Shown one piece after another: positions 44,101-52,826 of a stretch of DNA of 64,000 bases. The stretch comes from an uncultured Draconibacterium sp. (GTDB taxonomy: Bacteria; Bacteroidota; Bacteroidia; Bacteroidales; Prolixibacteraceae). The translations under genes and the position numbers were made by a program. Within the stretch, counting starts at the first letter, position 1. Every line of letters starts with the position of its first letter. Under the pieces are notes generated by a model. That model saw only the letters and a program-made list of their open reading frames with translations. It was not told the DNA's origin and searched no databases. The stretch spans positions 121,978 to 185,977 of the forward strand of contig NZ_CAJXTC010000007.1 of NCBI RefSeq assembly GCF_913060805.1, in the 5' to 3' direction.

Positions 44101-45021
44101 ATGAAAGTAACAGTAGTTGGAGCAGGTGCAGTAGGTGCAAGTTGTGCCGAGTATATCGCAATTAAAGATTTTGCAGATGAAATAGTATTGATTGACATCA
44201 AAGAAGGTTTTGCTGAAGGTAAAGCAATGGATTTGATGCAAACTGCTTCGTTAAACGGTTTTGACTCAACCATCGTTGGAACAACTAACGATTACACTAA
44301 AACAGCTGGTAGCGATGTTGCAGTAATTACCAGTGGTATTCCACGTAAACCTGGAATGACTCGTGAAGAGTTGATCGGTATTAATGCCGGAATTGTTAAA
44401 GACGTTGCTGAAAAATTGATCGCTGCATCGCCAAACGTAATCATTATTGTGGTTAGTAACCCAATGGATACAATGGCTTACCTGGCACACAAAGCAACTG
44501 GTCTTCCTAAAAACCGCATTATCGGTATGGGTGGAGCATTAGATAGCGCACGTTTTAAATACAGATTGGCTGAAGCATTGGAATGTGCACAATCAGACAT
44601 TTCGGCTATGGTAATTGGCGGACACAGCGATACCGGTATGGTTCCATTAATTGACAAAGCTGTTCGTAACAGTGTTCCTGTTACTGAATTTTTAAGTGAA
44701 GAAAAACAAGCTGAAGTAGTTGAAGCTACTAAAGTTGGTGGTGCTACTTTAACAAAATTGTTAGGAACAAGCGCATGGTATGCTCCTGGTGCAGCAGTAT
44801 CAGAATTGGTTCGTGCCATTGCATTGGATTCTCAAAAAATGTTCCCATGTTCAGCACTTCTTGAAGGCGAGTATGGTTTAAGCGACATTTCAATCGGTGT
44901 TCCTTGTATCATCGGTAAAAACGGTATCGAAAAAATCGTTGAAATCGAACTTTCAGATGCTGAAAAAGAAAAATTGACTGCAAGTGCAGAAGGTGTTTCA
45001 AAAGTAAACGACTTACTGTAA
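44101..45021 (+). CDS. mdh: Malate dehydrogenase
   Basis: A 306-residue NAD-dependent malate dehydrogenase of the LDH-like type. The glycine motif GAGAVG is at 7-12, the substrate arginines are in IPRKPGMTREEL, and the catalytic histidine is in GGHSDTGMVPL. It connects oxaloacetate and malate in the TCA cycle and in fumarate-reducing metabolism common in the phylum. Codon use is unusually even and A/T-ending, as expected for a highly expressed gene. It has its own promoter and terminator. Confidence 0.95.
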   Translation: MKVTVVGAGAVGASCAEYIAIKDFADEIVLIDIKEGFAEGKAMDLMQTASLNGFDSTIVGTTNDYTKTAGSDVAVITSGIPRKPGMTREELIGINAGIVKDVAEKLIAASPNVIIIVVSNPMDTMAYLAHKATGLPKNRIIGMGGALDSARFKYRLAEALECAQSDISAMVIGGHSDTGMVPLIDKAVRNSVPVTEFLSEEKQAEVVEATKVGGATLTKLLGTSAWYAPGAAVSELVRAIALDSQKMFPCSALLEGEYGLSDISIGVPCIIGKNGIEKIVEIELSDAEKEKLTASAEGVSKVNDLL

Positions 45022-45047
45022 TTCGAAAGAATAAAAACAGCATACAG

Positions 45048-45077
45048 AGGCTCGCAATTTTTGCGGGCCTTTTTTTG
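45048..45077 (+). terminator. Terminator of mdh
   Basis: AGGCTCGCAA (45048-45057) and TTGCGGGCCT (45061-45070) pair with one T-G wobble, followed by a T run. Confidence 0.85.
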
Positions 45078-45190
45078 TGAAAGTCACTCCCCATGTTTTT
45101 ATGTGTATTGCCGTTTGAGTTTCGTCCGGTAGAATCACCTGGCTTCGATCGGCTTTTTTCGCCGGACGATTTCCCTTTGGTCATTCCATC

Positions 45191-45349
45191 CCGGCGCTAA
45201 GCACCGGGTTATTAACATTCGACGCTTCCAGCGTCATGAAAAGTTTGCAATTCCGACATAACTGGTCAATAAACTCGTCTTAACTTTGTAATTTAGTTCA
45301 ATATCCCGAAGGGATAAAATGTGACTAACCTCGGGTAAAACCCGGGGTT
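45191..45349. repeat. String of four short hairpins
   Basis: Four separate inverted repeats lie in a row. They are CCGGCGCTAAGCACCGG (45191-45207), GACGC/GCGTC (45221-45235), TATCCC/GGGATA (45302-45316) and AACC-CGGGT/ACCCG-GGTT (45327-45349). No gene is seen in 45078-45523, which otherwise holds only these and the promoter below. Confidence 0.55.
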
Positions 45350-45510
45350 GATGTGCGGTAATTTAAAGGCGCAATCAATAAGCTATTCAAAGCACAATCG
45401 TTTTCTGCGCCTGGTAATCTGACTATTTTTATGAAATGCTGTCGACAGGCCTTACTTTCATCCCTGCTGGTGATTCCCGGTAATGCATAATTTTTTGTGC
45501 TAATTTGTTT

Positions 45511-45518
45511 TAAATTTG
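45511..45518 (+). promoter_or_regulatory. Promoter -7 element of the aspartyl protease-like gene
   Basis: TAAATTTG matches TAnnTTTG and stands only five bases before the ATG, so the transcript may be leaderless. Confidence 0.45.
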
Positions 45519-45523
45519 AAGCC

Positions 45524-45964
45524 ATGCGAACGAAAATACCTATCGACATTATAGAGTTGGAATCCTCGAACTATCATTTAATTCTGCCAACGCAATTTGA
45601 AGGACGCGAAAATGCTTATTGGGTTATTGATACCGGGGCATCAAAATCCGTGTTTGATCAAAACCTTGCTGATTTTATAGCCCATACAGAAGAAGGCACC
45701 GAAGACTTGCATGCAGCAAATATGAGCGAAGAGCCTTTGAAAACTTCGCTGGGTATATTAAAACCACTGTTTTTTGGAAAACTAAAAGTCGATAACATGA
45801 AAGTTGCCCTGATGGATATGAATCATATTAACGAGTTGTACCAAAAAGTTACCGATTACAAAATCTGCGGTTTGCTGGGAAGCGATTTCCTGCTGAATTA
45901 CAATGCTGTTATTGATTATAAACGGCGGGTGTTGAAGTTGTCAGATCAAAAAACCGGATTTTAA
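45524..45964 (+). CDS. Retropepsin-like aspartyl protease family protein
   Basis: A 146-residue protein with the aspartyl protease signature WVIDTGASKSVF, with catalytic D36. A second hydrophobic-hydrophobic-G motif is at CGLLGSDFLL near residue 115. One such motif per chain means it would act as a dimer, as retropepsins do. No signal peptide is present. The start at 45524 (MRTKIPID) gives the best fit. Activity cannot be shown from sequence; several such bacterial proteins have no known substrate. Confidence 0.8.
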   Translation: MRTKIPIDIIELESSNYHLILPTQFEGRENAYWVIDTGASKSVFDQNLADFIAHTEEGTEDLHAANMSEEPLKTSLGILKPLFFGKLKVDNMKVALMDMNHINELYQKVTDYKICGLLGSDFLLNYNAVIDYKRRVLKLSDQKTGF

Positions 45965-45980
45965 TGCCATGCTTTTGGAG

Positions 45981-46577
45981 CTAATTCATAGTTAACGAAT
46001 TTACAATCGCCTCCAATTCTTCCTTTTGTTTAGCGATTTGATATGTAATCGTGATGTCGATATAAAAGTCATTCCTTTTCAAGGCGAAATGAGTTTGTTG
46101 CATCGTCACCTCCTGAATTGTCATCGTAAGATCGAAAGTATAACAATCAACAGCATTTTTCAGAACCATCTTCTTAATCTCAGAAGTGATGGGATTTAAA
46201 TTTGCATATTGCTTTTTTACATGTGCTAAATAGTCGTTTTCATTTTTAAGCTCGGGGTAAAGAGTGCACCTTTCTGCAATCATTGAAAGATTGGGTTTAA
46301 ACTCTTCCTTTTCAATTTCCTGATAAATGGTGAGCAAGTTGGCCACTAATGTGATATCAGATTCATTTGCATCTGCTGCAGTTGCTTTTTTCTCCACTTT
46401 GCCCAAAGTGTCCACTTTCCAGTTTTCCGGAACGTTCATCGCTAAATTGAAATAAGTACTGGAATAGATCCCATGCTCCAGCGTTCCTTCTTCAACCGGA
46501 CCACGTTTAATATTCGTGCAACCCACGCCAATAAATAACAGAACTAAAGAGAAGAAGAAGCCATGTGTTTTTAGCAT
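45981..46577 (-). CDS. Lipoprotein of unknown function
   Basis: A 198-residue protein with a lipobox (FIGVGC, cysteine 20) after a hydrophobic signal segment, so it is probably a lipoprotein in the outer membrane. The rest is a mixed alpha/beta region with no motif I recognise. A strong charged stretch (EEFKPNLSMIAERC) is near the middle and the C-terminus is helical. The TolB-like gene lies 33 bases upstream on the same strand, so the two may be co-transcribed. Confidence 0.7.
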   Translation of the reverse strand: MLKTHGFFFSLVLLFIGVGCTNIKRGPVEEGTLEHGIYSSTYFNLAMNVPENWKVDTLGKVEKKATAADANESDITLVANLLTIYQEIEKEEFKPNLSMIAERCTLYPELKNENDYLAHVKKQYANLNPITSEIKKMVLKNAVDCYTFDLTMTIQEVTMQQTHFALKRNDFYIDITITYQIAKQKEELEAIVNSLTMN

Positions 46578-46610
46578 GATATATAAATTTTGATCTGGTT
46601 TGATTTGTAC

Positions 46611-48125
46611 TTAATCGCTGTTCGTTACAAACGCAATCTTTTTACTATCGGGCGACCAGCTTGGAACATTCATTGATCCCTGTCCGCCATAAATGTAGGC
46701 CAAAATGCGTGGTTCGCCACCTTCGTATGGAATTAAACGAATAAGACAATGTTTGTAAAATGGATGATCACCTGGGGCAACGTCTTCAGGAAATGAAATA
46801 AATACGATCCATTTTTTATCGGGGCTTACATGCGGGAACCAGTCGTTGTATTTGTCATCGGTCAGTTGAACCGGATTTTTACCATCGGCATCCATTCGCC
46901 ACAATTGCATTTTACCGCTTCTGGCCGAGTTGAAGAAAATGTATTTGCCATCGGGACTGAATTCGGAGCCGTCATCCAGTGTTTTGAAGTTTGTGAGTTG
47001 TGTTTCTTCTCCGCTGGCTACATCAACACTGTAAATGTCGTATTGCCCGTTTCGTTCGCCGGTAAAGAGCATCGTTTTTTTATCGGGTGACCAGCCGTGA
47101 AAGTACGAAGCGCCAATTCCTGTTTTTGTAACACGAACCGGTGTGGAATCACCTTTTGCAGGTAAGTAATAAATAGTTGAATTTCCTCCGTTATCTTGGC
47201 TGTGATGCGAAATGCCAAGCAAACTACCATCGAAACTTAAAACATGGTCGTTGTTATTATTGGTCGCAAAACCGGTATTCAACGGATTGATTTCGCCGTT
47301 GGCCAGCTTGTAGGTATATAGATGCCCTTTTGAATTGTAGATCAGCTTTTCATTATCAGGTGTCCAGTTGGGGGCCTGAATAGAATGTGCAGAATGGTGG
47401 ATCACTTTTCGTAACCCACTTTCAATATCCAGTATTTCAAGATTGCTTCCAATGTAATCCTGGTAGGGGACATAGTCTTCTTTTTCAGGGATGATAATGC
47501 GTACATTTCTATAAACGGCACTTTCAACAACATCGGGATTGTGCGAACACACATAAATTCCAACATAAACTTCGTTATCGAGCGACAGATCTTCGAGTTG
47601 CACCACTTTAAAAGGTTCGCCAAACTTAGCTGTCGACATAATAAAAGTGGAGCCTTTTCTTTCCAGCTGTATTACATCCGGCGCCTGGTCTTCCGATTTT
47701 TCTTCTTCCGTATCGGCACCTGCAGTTTTCCGGTATTGTAACGATGTAAGTCCGTCGCCATGAACGGTTGCATTTGCATGTGGCGAATTGCTGTCGAGAT
47801 TATTCCGAACCATCCAGCCCACTTTTCGGTGCGGATCAACGCCGTCGCCTAAAAATTTAACTTCGGTGCGTAAAATAAAATCGCCCTGAAGTGTTGTCCA
47901 CAGGTAATGAAACTGGTCGTCGCCAAACCACATGTTCAATCCCGAACCTCCAATTGTGTAGGTTTGGTCGGTAGGATCGAAAGATGCAAACCCCTGATGT
48001 TTGCAGGCTCCTACATCGGTGTGGTTGTCGAAAATGCCTGTTTTATTTTGTGCCATCGCAAAATTCAAACTGATAAACAAAACACAAAGTACGGTAAGTA
48101 AACGAAAGAAAGCAGATCTGATCAT
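46611..48125 (-). CDS. TolB-like beta-propeller protein with N-terminal jelly-roll
   Basis: A 504-residue exported protein. A signal peptide (about residues 1-25, ending in FAMAQ) comes first, then a concanavalin-like domain (about 30-210, with FILRTEVKFLGDGVD). Then come at least four WD40-like PD40 repeats (WTPDNEKLIYNSKG, WSPDKKTMLFTGER, FSPDGKYIFFNSAR, WSPDSKKIAFVTNSD). The propeller is of the kind found in TolB and in prolyl oligopeptidases, but no peptidase domain follows. It may be a surface or periplasmic binding protein; the ligand is unknown. Confidence 0.78.
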   Translation of the reverse strand: MIRSAFFRLLTVLCVLFISLNFAMAQNKTGIFDNHTDVGACKHQGFASFDPTDQTYTIGGSGLNMWFGDDQFHYLWTTLQGDFILRTEVKFLGDGVDPHRKVGWMVRNNLDSNSPHANATVHGDGLTSLQYRKTAGADTEEEKSEDQAPDVIQLERKGSTFIMSTAKFGEPFKVVQLEDLSLDNEVYVGIYVCSHNPDVVESAVYRNVRIIIPEKEDYVPYQDYIGSNLEILDIESGLRKVIHHSAHSIQAPNWTPDNEKLIYNSKGHLYTYKLANGEINPLNTGFATNNNNDHVLSFDGSLLGISHHSQDNGGNSTIYYLPAKGDSTPVRVTKTGIGASYFHGWSPDKKTMLFTGERNGQYDIYSVDVASGEETQLTNFKTLDDGSEFSPDGKYIFFNSARSGKMQLWRMDADGKNPVQLTDDKYNDWFPHVSPDKKWIVFISFPEDVAPGDHPFYKHCLIRLIPYEGGEPRILAYIYGGQGSMNVPSWSPDSKKIAFVTNSD

Positions 48126-48228
48126 TAAGTTTTAATTTAGTTGGTTAGCGTTGTAAGCACAGTAAAAATAAGGAGTTTTCATTCAATTAAAAGAATGCAG
48201 CACCTATTCTTGAACACATTCTGTCCAA

Positions 48229-48654
48229 CTAATTCCGTCTGTAATATTCTGCCCGTGTTGCCGGAATAATTTCATCGCGGTAAAATGCCAGCGATTCTGA
48301 TTCAAATTTTTCTTCACTCCAGTCAAAATCTTCCAGAAATTCATTTCCGGCCATCCAAACAAAAGCTACCGCATCAATAATTCCTGAATCGGTTTCAACT
48401 TTAACCGGTGCCATTCCATATTCATCGCCTTCGTAAAAAGTGAGCAAGTAAATCGCATTTTCGTCGAGGTTGCGAAGTACTTTCCCTTTTACCGCGGAGT
48501 TATCTTTTTTGATAATTGCCGGGTAATCGGCCCCTTTTAACGCAAAGCGCGCGTAACCACTTAAAGTTGCATCTTCCGATTTTAACTTTTGCCCGCACAA
48601 ACCATCGGCAATTTCCGGAAACAGCAACGAACCATATACAAATACATTCATCAT
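48229..48654 (-). CDS. Gamma-glutamylcyclotransferase-family protein (AIG2-like)
   Basis: A 141-residue protein with the fold signature VYGSLLFP at residues 6-13 and the acidic loop FYEGDEYG near residue 73, whose glutamate is the catalytic acid in family members. These enzymes cyclise gamma-glutamyl amines; many bacterial members have no known substrate. The gene stands by itself, 104 bases upstream of the TolB-like gene on the same strand. A second ATG three bases in is equally possible as the start. Confidence 0.8.
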   Translation of the reverse strand: MMNVFVYGSLLFPEIADGLCGQKLKSEDATLSGYARFALKGADYPAIIKKDNSAVKGKVLRNLDENAIYLLTFYEGDEYGMAPVKVETDSGIIDAVAFVWMAGNEFLEDFDWSEEKFESESLAFYRDEIIPATRAEYYRRN

Positions 48655-48820
48655 AAAATGTTGGCGTTAAACGAAATACTTCAAAAATCCCGTTGTCATC
48701 TTTGGAAAGCTGGAGTATTTCGGTATATTTGCTCCGCTTAAAAATAAGGTGTAAAAACAATTGTAAAAAGTTTTTTTCACAACAAATGTTTTAAGTAGTT
48801 GCAGACGAGAAGTTTAAAGT

Positions 48821-49222
48821 ATGATTTCTAAAATTAAAATAACCAGAAAAATTGTAGTTCGCATGGCCATGTTTATGGCAATTATTGCGGCTGCCTTAGT
48901 TTTGGATAATTATTTTGGAAATAATCCTGAGGAGGTTAAAAAGATTCAGGCCGAATCGCAGGAGCAAAGTAACGAGCAGGGCGCAGTATACCTGATTACT
49001 CAATCCGCTTCGAATACAATTAAAACCTTCGAAGACCGCGTGTATTCAAAGAATACAAAACCTCAGCTGCACGACAAATTTTTACGCAATTATCATTCAA
49101 TTCGCAATTACCAGGTATTAAAAGCGGAGGTAGTCATGCAAACCACCCCGCTTATCTCATCGTATCATTACCTGGTATTTCAATGTCACGTCTTTTCCCC
49201 CGACGAAGACTCCATAGGTTGA
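48821..49222 (+). CDS. Hypothetical protein with N-terminal membrane span
   Basis: A 133-residue frame with one hydrophobic span (about 11-29, VVRMAMFMAIIAAALVLDNY) and a mainly helical, polar remainder (EEVKKIQAESQEQSNEQ). No family recognised. The C-terminal part resembles a small mixed fold (YLVFQCHVFSPDED). It lies between a TATATTTG promoter-like element (48724-48731) and secDF, 108 bases upstream, and could be part of the secDF transcript. Confidence 0.6.
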   Translation: MISKIKITRKIVVRMAMFMAIIAAALVLDNYFGNNPEEVKKIQAESQEQSNEQGAVYLITQSASNTIKTFEDRVYSKNTKPQLHDKFLRNYHSIRNYQVLKAEVVMQTTPLISSYHYLVFQCHVFSPDEDSIG

Positions 49223-49330
49223 TCGTAATTCTTTTATCAGTTTAAAAGAATATCAGGTGCGATGCGTATCTGAATAGATTAGAATTCAGTCAATTAAAAA
49301 ATATCATTAAACATTTAAATTCAAATTAAA

Positions 49331-52330
49331 ATGCAAAACAAAGGTGCAATTTTAACATTTGCAATTCTGTTGGCAGCGGTATGTTTATACCAATTATCGT
49401 TTACCTGGGTATCGAACGGGGTAAAAGATGATGCCATTGAATATGCGCAAGGTGATGAAATGAAAGAGTTTCAATACCTTGATTCAATGAAGAGCGAAGT
49501 GGTTTACAACTTCCTTGGATTGAAAAAATATACTTACAAAGATGTTCAGGAGCTGGAAATTAACCTGGGTCTTGACCTTAAAGGTGGTATGAACGTAACA
49601 CTTCAGGTTGAAGTGCAGGATATCATCCGTGCGATGTCGAATAACAGCGACGATAAAACGTTTAACGAGGCTTTGGCGCTGGCAACTAAAAACCAGCAAA
49701 ACAGTACAAAAGACTACGTAACTCTGTTTGGCGAGGCTTTCGAAGAACTTGATCCGAATGCGCGATTAGCTTCTATTTTCAACACTTTGGAACTTCGCGA
49801 CCAGGTAAACTTTAACACAACCAACGCTGAAGTATTAAAAATTATTGAAGAGCAAACTAAGGCTGCAATTGCCAATGCTTTTAATATCATTCGTACACGT
49901 ATCGACCGTTTTGGTGTGGCTCAGCCTAATATTCAAAACCTGCAAACAAGCGGTAGAATTTTGGTTGAATTGCCGGGTGTAAAAGATCAGAACCGTGTTC
50001 GTAGCCTGCTGCAGGGAACTGCAAACTTAGAATTCTGGGAAACTTACGAAAACCAGGAAGTGTACCAATACATGCTTCAAGCTAACGAACGCATTAAAGA
50101 AATGCAAGTACTTGAAACGGAAAAAAGTGGAACTGAAGCCGCTGCCGATACAACTGCCACAGAAGCTACTGCTGACGAATCGGAAGAGAACTCTTTGCTT
50201 TCGGAACTGGAAGCCGGAGCAGCCGACGATACAACGGCATCAGTTGATAACTTAGCCGCTTTCAGAGAGCAATTTCCACTGTTTGCACTTTTGAATCCAA
50301 GTACTGATCAAACCGGTCAGCTTTACCCTGGTCCGGTTGTAGGTATGGCTGCCGCAAAAGATACATCGAAGATTAATTCGTACCTGCATAATCCACAAAT
50401 CAGAAGCATATTCCCACGCGATATGAGATTTGCATGGACAGCAAAATCGGCTGACGAAGCAGGTAATTTCTACCGTTTAATTGCATTAAAAGTTACTACC
50501 CGCGACGGAAAAGCACCTCTTGATGGTGGTGTAATTACCGATGCTCGTCAGGATTTCGACCAATTTGGTACAAACCCTGAAGTGGCTATGCAAATGAATG
50601 CTGAGGGTGCAAAGGTTTGGCAACGTATGACAAAAGAAAACGTTGGTAAATCGATTGCAATTGTTTTGGATGGATATGTTCGTTCATTCCCAAATGTTAA
50701 CCAGGAAATTGCAGGTGGTCGCTCAAGCATTAGTGGTTTGGAGAGTATTGAAGAGGCGCAAGACCTTGCAAACGTATTGAAGTCGGGTAAAATGCCGGCT
50801 CCTGCACGTATCATTCAGGAAGATATTGTTGGTCCTTCACTGGGTCAGAAAGCTATTAACAGCGGTTTACTTTCATTCGTAATCGCTTTTGCGCTTGTAC
50901 TTGTATACATGTTGTTCTTCTACAGTAAAAATGCAGGTTTGGCTGCAAACATTGCACTGGTTGCCAACATGTTCTTTATCTTCGGTATCCTTGCTTCTTT
51001 AGGTGCTGTACTTACACTGCCCGGTATTGCGGGTATCGTGCTTACAATCGGTATGTCGGTTGATGCGAACGTGCTGATTTACGAACGTATTCAGGAAGAA
51101 ATGCGCGCCGGTAAAGGTGTCAAACTGGCTATTACCGATGGTTATAAAAACGCTTACTCAGCAATTATCGACGGTCAGGTTACTACACTATTAACCGGTG
51201 TTGTACTTTACTTGTTTGGTTCAGGTCCTATCAAAGGTTTCGCTACTACCCTGATTATTGGTATTCTAACCTCACTGTTCTCTGCAATTTTCATTACCCG
51301 TTTGATTTTCGAATGGCAGTTGAAAAAAGGTGGCCGTATCTTGTTTGCTTCAACAGCAACAGAAGGTTGGTTACGTAATATGAAAATTAAATTCTTGGAG
51401 AAAAGAAGAATGTTCTATGTGATTTCAGGTGTATTCATTCTGATCTCTATTGGATCTTTCTTTGTTCGCGGATTGGATTACGGTATCGACTTTAAAGGTG
51501 GTCGTTCGTACATTGTAGAGTTCCAAAAAGACGTTGAAGTTGGTGAAGTTCGTGCAGCGTTGGCCGATGTTTTCGGTGCAGCACCAGAAGTAAAAACTTC
51601 GGGTAACGACATTAAAATTACTACCGACTATAAAATTGACGACCATAGCGAAAACATCGATAACGAAGTAGAAGCTTTGTTAATGCAAGGTTTGAAAGAT
51701 GCTGATCTTATCGATCAATCAGTAACACTTGAGGAATTTACTCAGGAATATCAGCAGAGTTCGCAAAAAGTTGGTCCGACCATTTCGGATGATATCCGAA
51801 ACGATGCAGCTATTGCAATCGGCTTCTCGCTGATCATTATTTTCCTTTATATTTTGGTTCGTTTCCGCGACTGGCAATATGGATTGGGAGCTGTTGCTGC
51901 TTTGGCACACGACTCGTTAATTGTATTGGGAATCTTCTCGCTTTTAGCAGGAGTACTGCCATTCTCACTGGAGATCGACCAGGCGTTTATTGCAGCTATT
52001 CTAACCGTGGTGGGTTATTCGATTAACGATACCGTGGTTGTATTCGACCGTATCAGGGAGTATATTGGCTTGCACCCAAAACGCGACCGTGTAGAAAACG
52101 TTGATGCTGCACTGAACAGCACGCTTCGTCGTACATTCAGTACATCACTGTCAACTTTCGTGGTATTGTTAGCTATCTTCTTATTCGGTGGAGCTACCAT
52201 TCGCGGCTTTACGTTTGCCTTGTTGGTAGGTGTAGTTGTGGGTACATACTCATCGCTTTTCATTGCAACACCAATTGCACACGACACTCGTAGCCGTGTT
52301 GCCAAAGTAGTTGCAAAACGTAAGAAATAG
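49331..52330 (+). CDS. secDF: Protein translocase subunit SecDF (fused)
   Basis: A 999-residue fusion of SecD and SecF, which uses the proton gradient to help export proteins through SecYEG. The first part has LGLDLKGGMNV, then a periplasmic P1 domain with an inserted acidic/threonine-rich loop (about residues 255-290). Six spans with TIGMSVDANVLIYERIQEEM follow. The second half begins GLDYGIDFKGGRS and has six more spans with GYSINDTVVVFDRI. Both halves carry the conserved aspartates of the proton path. The fusion is usual in Bacteroidota. Codon use suits a highly expressed gene. Confidence 0.95.
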   Translation: MQNKGAILTFAILLAAVCLYQLSFTWVSNGVKDDAIEYAQGDEMKEFQYLDSMKSEVVYNFLGLKKYTYKDVQELEINLGLDLKGGMNVTLQVEVQDIIRAMSNNSDDKTFNEALALATKNQQNSTKDYVTLFGEAFEELDPNARLASIFNTLELRDQVNFNTTNAEVLKIIEEQTKAAIANAFNIIRTRIDRFGVAQPNIQNLQTSGRILVELPGVKDQNRVRSLLQGTANLEFWETYENQEVYQYMLQANERIKEMQVLETEKSGTEAAADTTATEATADESEENSLLSELEAGAADDTTASVDNLAAFREQFPLFALLNPSTDQTGQLYPGPVVGMAAAKDTSKINSYLHNPQIRSIFPRDMRFAWTAKSADEAGNFYRLIALKVTTRDGKAPLDGGVITDARQDFDQFGTNPEVAMQMNAEGAKVWQRMTKENVGKSIAIVLDGYVRSFPNVNQEIAGGRSSISGLESIEEAQDLANVLKSGKMPAPARIIQEDIVGPSLGQKAINSGLLSFVIAFALVLVYMLFFYSKNAGLAANIALVANMFFIFGILASLGAVLTLPGIAGIVLTIGMSVDANVLIYERIQEEMRAGKGVKLAITDGYKNAYSAIIDGQVTTLLTGVVLYLFGSGPIKGFATTLIIGILTSLFSAIFITRLIFEWQLKKGGRILFASTATEGWLRNMKIKFLEKRRMFYVISGVFILISIGSFFVRGLDYGIDFKGGRSYIVEFQKDVEVGEVRAALADVFGAAPEVKTSGNDIKITTDYKIDDHSENIDNEVEALLMQGLKDADLIDQSVTLEEFTQEYQQSSQKVGPTISDDIRNDAAIAIGFSLIIIFLYILVRFRDWQYGLGAVAALAHDSLIVLGIFSLLAGVLPFSLEIDQAFIAAILTVVGYSINDTVVVFDRIREYIGLHPKRDRVENVDAALNSTLRRTFSTSLSTFVVLLAIFLFGGATIRGFTFALLVGVVVGTYSSLFIATPIAHDTRSRVAKVVAKRKK

Positions 52331-52333
52331 TTT

Positions 52334-52505
52334 GAAGACTGAAGTCAGAAGTCGGAAGACGGACGACTGAATTTTATACAAAGGATGTCATCGCTTAATT
52401 GAGGTGACATCCTTTTTTTTGGAAAAAGTGAGCAGGAATTCGTCTTTCAAATTTATGTAATCAACTTTCAAAAACTATCTTCCGTCTTCGGTCTTCCGAC
52501 TTCCA
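52334..52505. repeat. Inverted repeats of GTCGGAAGAC/GTCTTCCGAC flanking the secDF terminator
   Basis: GTCGGAAGAC (52351-52360) and GTCTTCCGAC (52491-52500) are perfectly complementary and 130 bases apart. Each arm is part of a longer run made of GAAGTC/GAAGAC-like words. The secDF terminator lies between the two arms. Confidence 0.55.
52381..52420 (+). terminator. Terminator of secDF
   Basis: AAGGATGTCATC (52381-52392) and GGTGACATCCTT (52403-52414) form a 12-pair stem with one T-G wobble, followed by an eight-base T run. Confidence 0.9.
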
Positions 52506-52513
52506 ACTTTTTA

Positions 52514-52521
52514 TATATTTG
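52514..52521 (+). promoter_or_regulatory. Promoter -7 element of tatA
   Basis: TATATTTG matches TAnnTTTG, 20 bases before the ATG. Confidence 0.5.
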
Positions 52522-52541
52522 TGATCTAAATCAATTTGACG

Positions 52542-52808
52542 ATGCAGTATTTATTATTTATAAGTGGTGGCGAGATAGTTTTGGTGATGCTGTTGGCATT
52601 GTTGTTTTTCGGGTCGAAAGCGATACCCGATATTGCCAAAACACTGGGGAAAGGAATGCGTGAGTTTAAAAAAGCCACAAACGAAATAAAACGCGAACTC
52701 GATAACCATACTTCTGATATTCAAAAAGATATTAACGAGGTTTCTTCAACGGTGAAAAAGGAAACTACTGATATACAAAAAGGTATTACCGACAAGTTGA
52801 AGGATTAA
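52542..52808 (+). CDS. tatA: Twin-arginine translocase subunit TatA/TatE
   Basis: An 88-residue TatA-type protein with one N-terminal span (about residues 3-22), the FG hinge at 23-24 (FFGSKAIPDIAKTLGKGMRE) and an amphipathic helix, then a polar tail of repeated DIQK-like stretches (SDIQKDINE, TDIQKGITD). It forms the pore of the Tat system and could export the TAT-signal oxidoreductase at the start of the window. An in-frame TTG two codons upstream was not chosen. The Na/Ca exchanger starts 18 bases later; tatC is not in the window. Confidence 0.9.
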   Translation: MQYLLFISGGEIVLVMLLALLFFGSKAIPDIAKTLGKGMREFKKATNEIKRELDNHTSDIQKDINEVSSTVKKETTDIQKGITDKLKD

Positions 52809-52826
52809 ACACAAAAAATCATTTTA

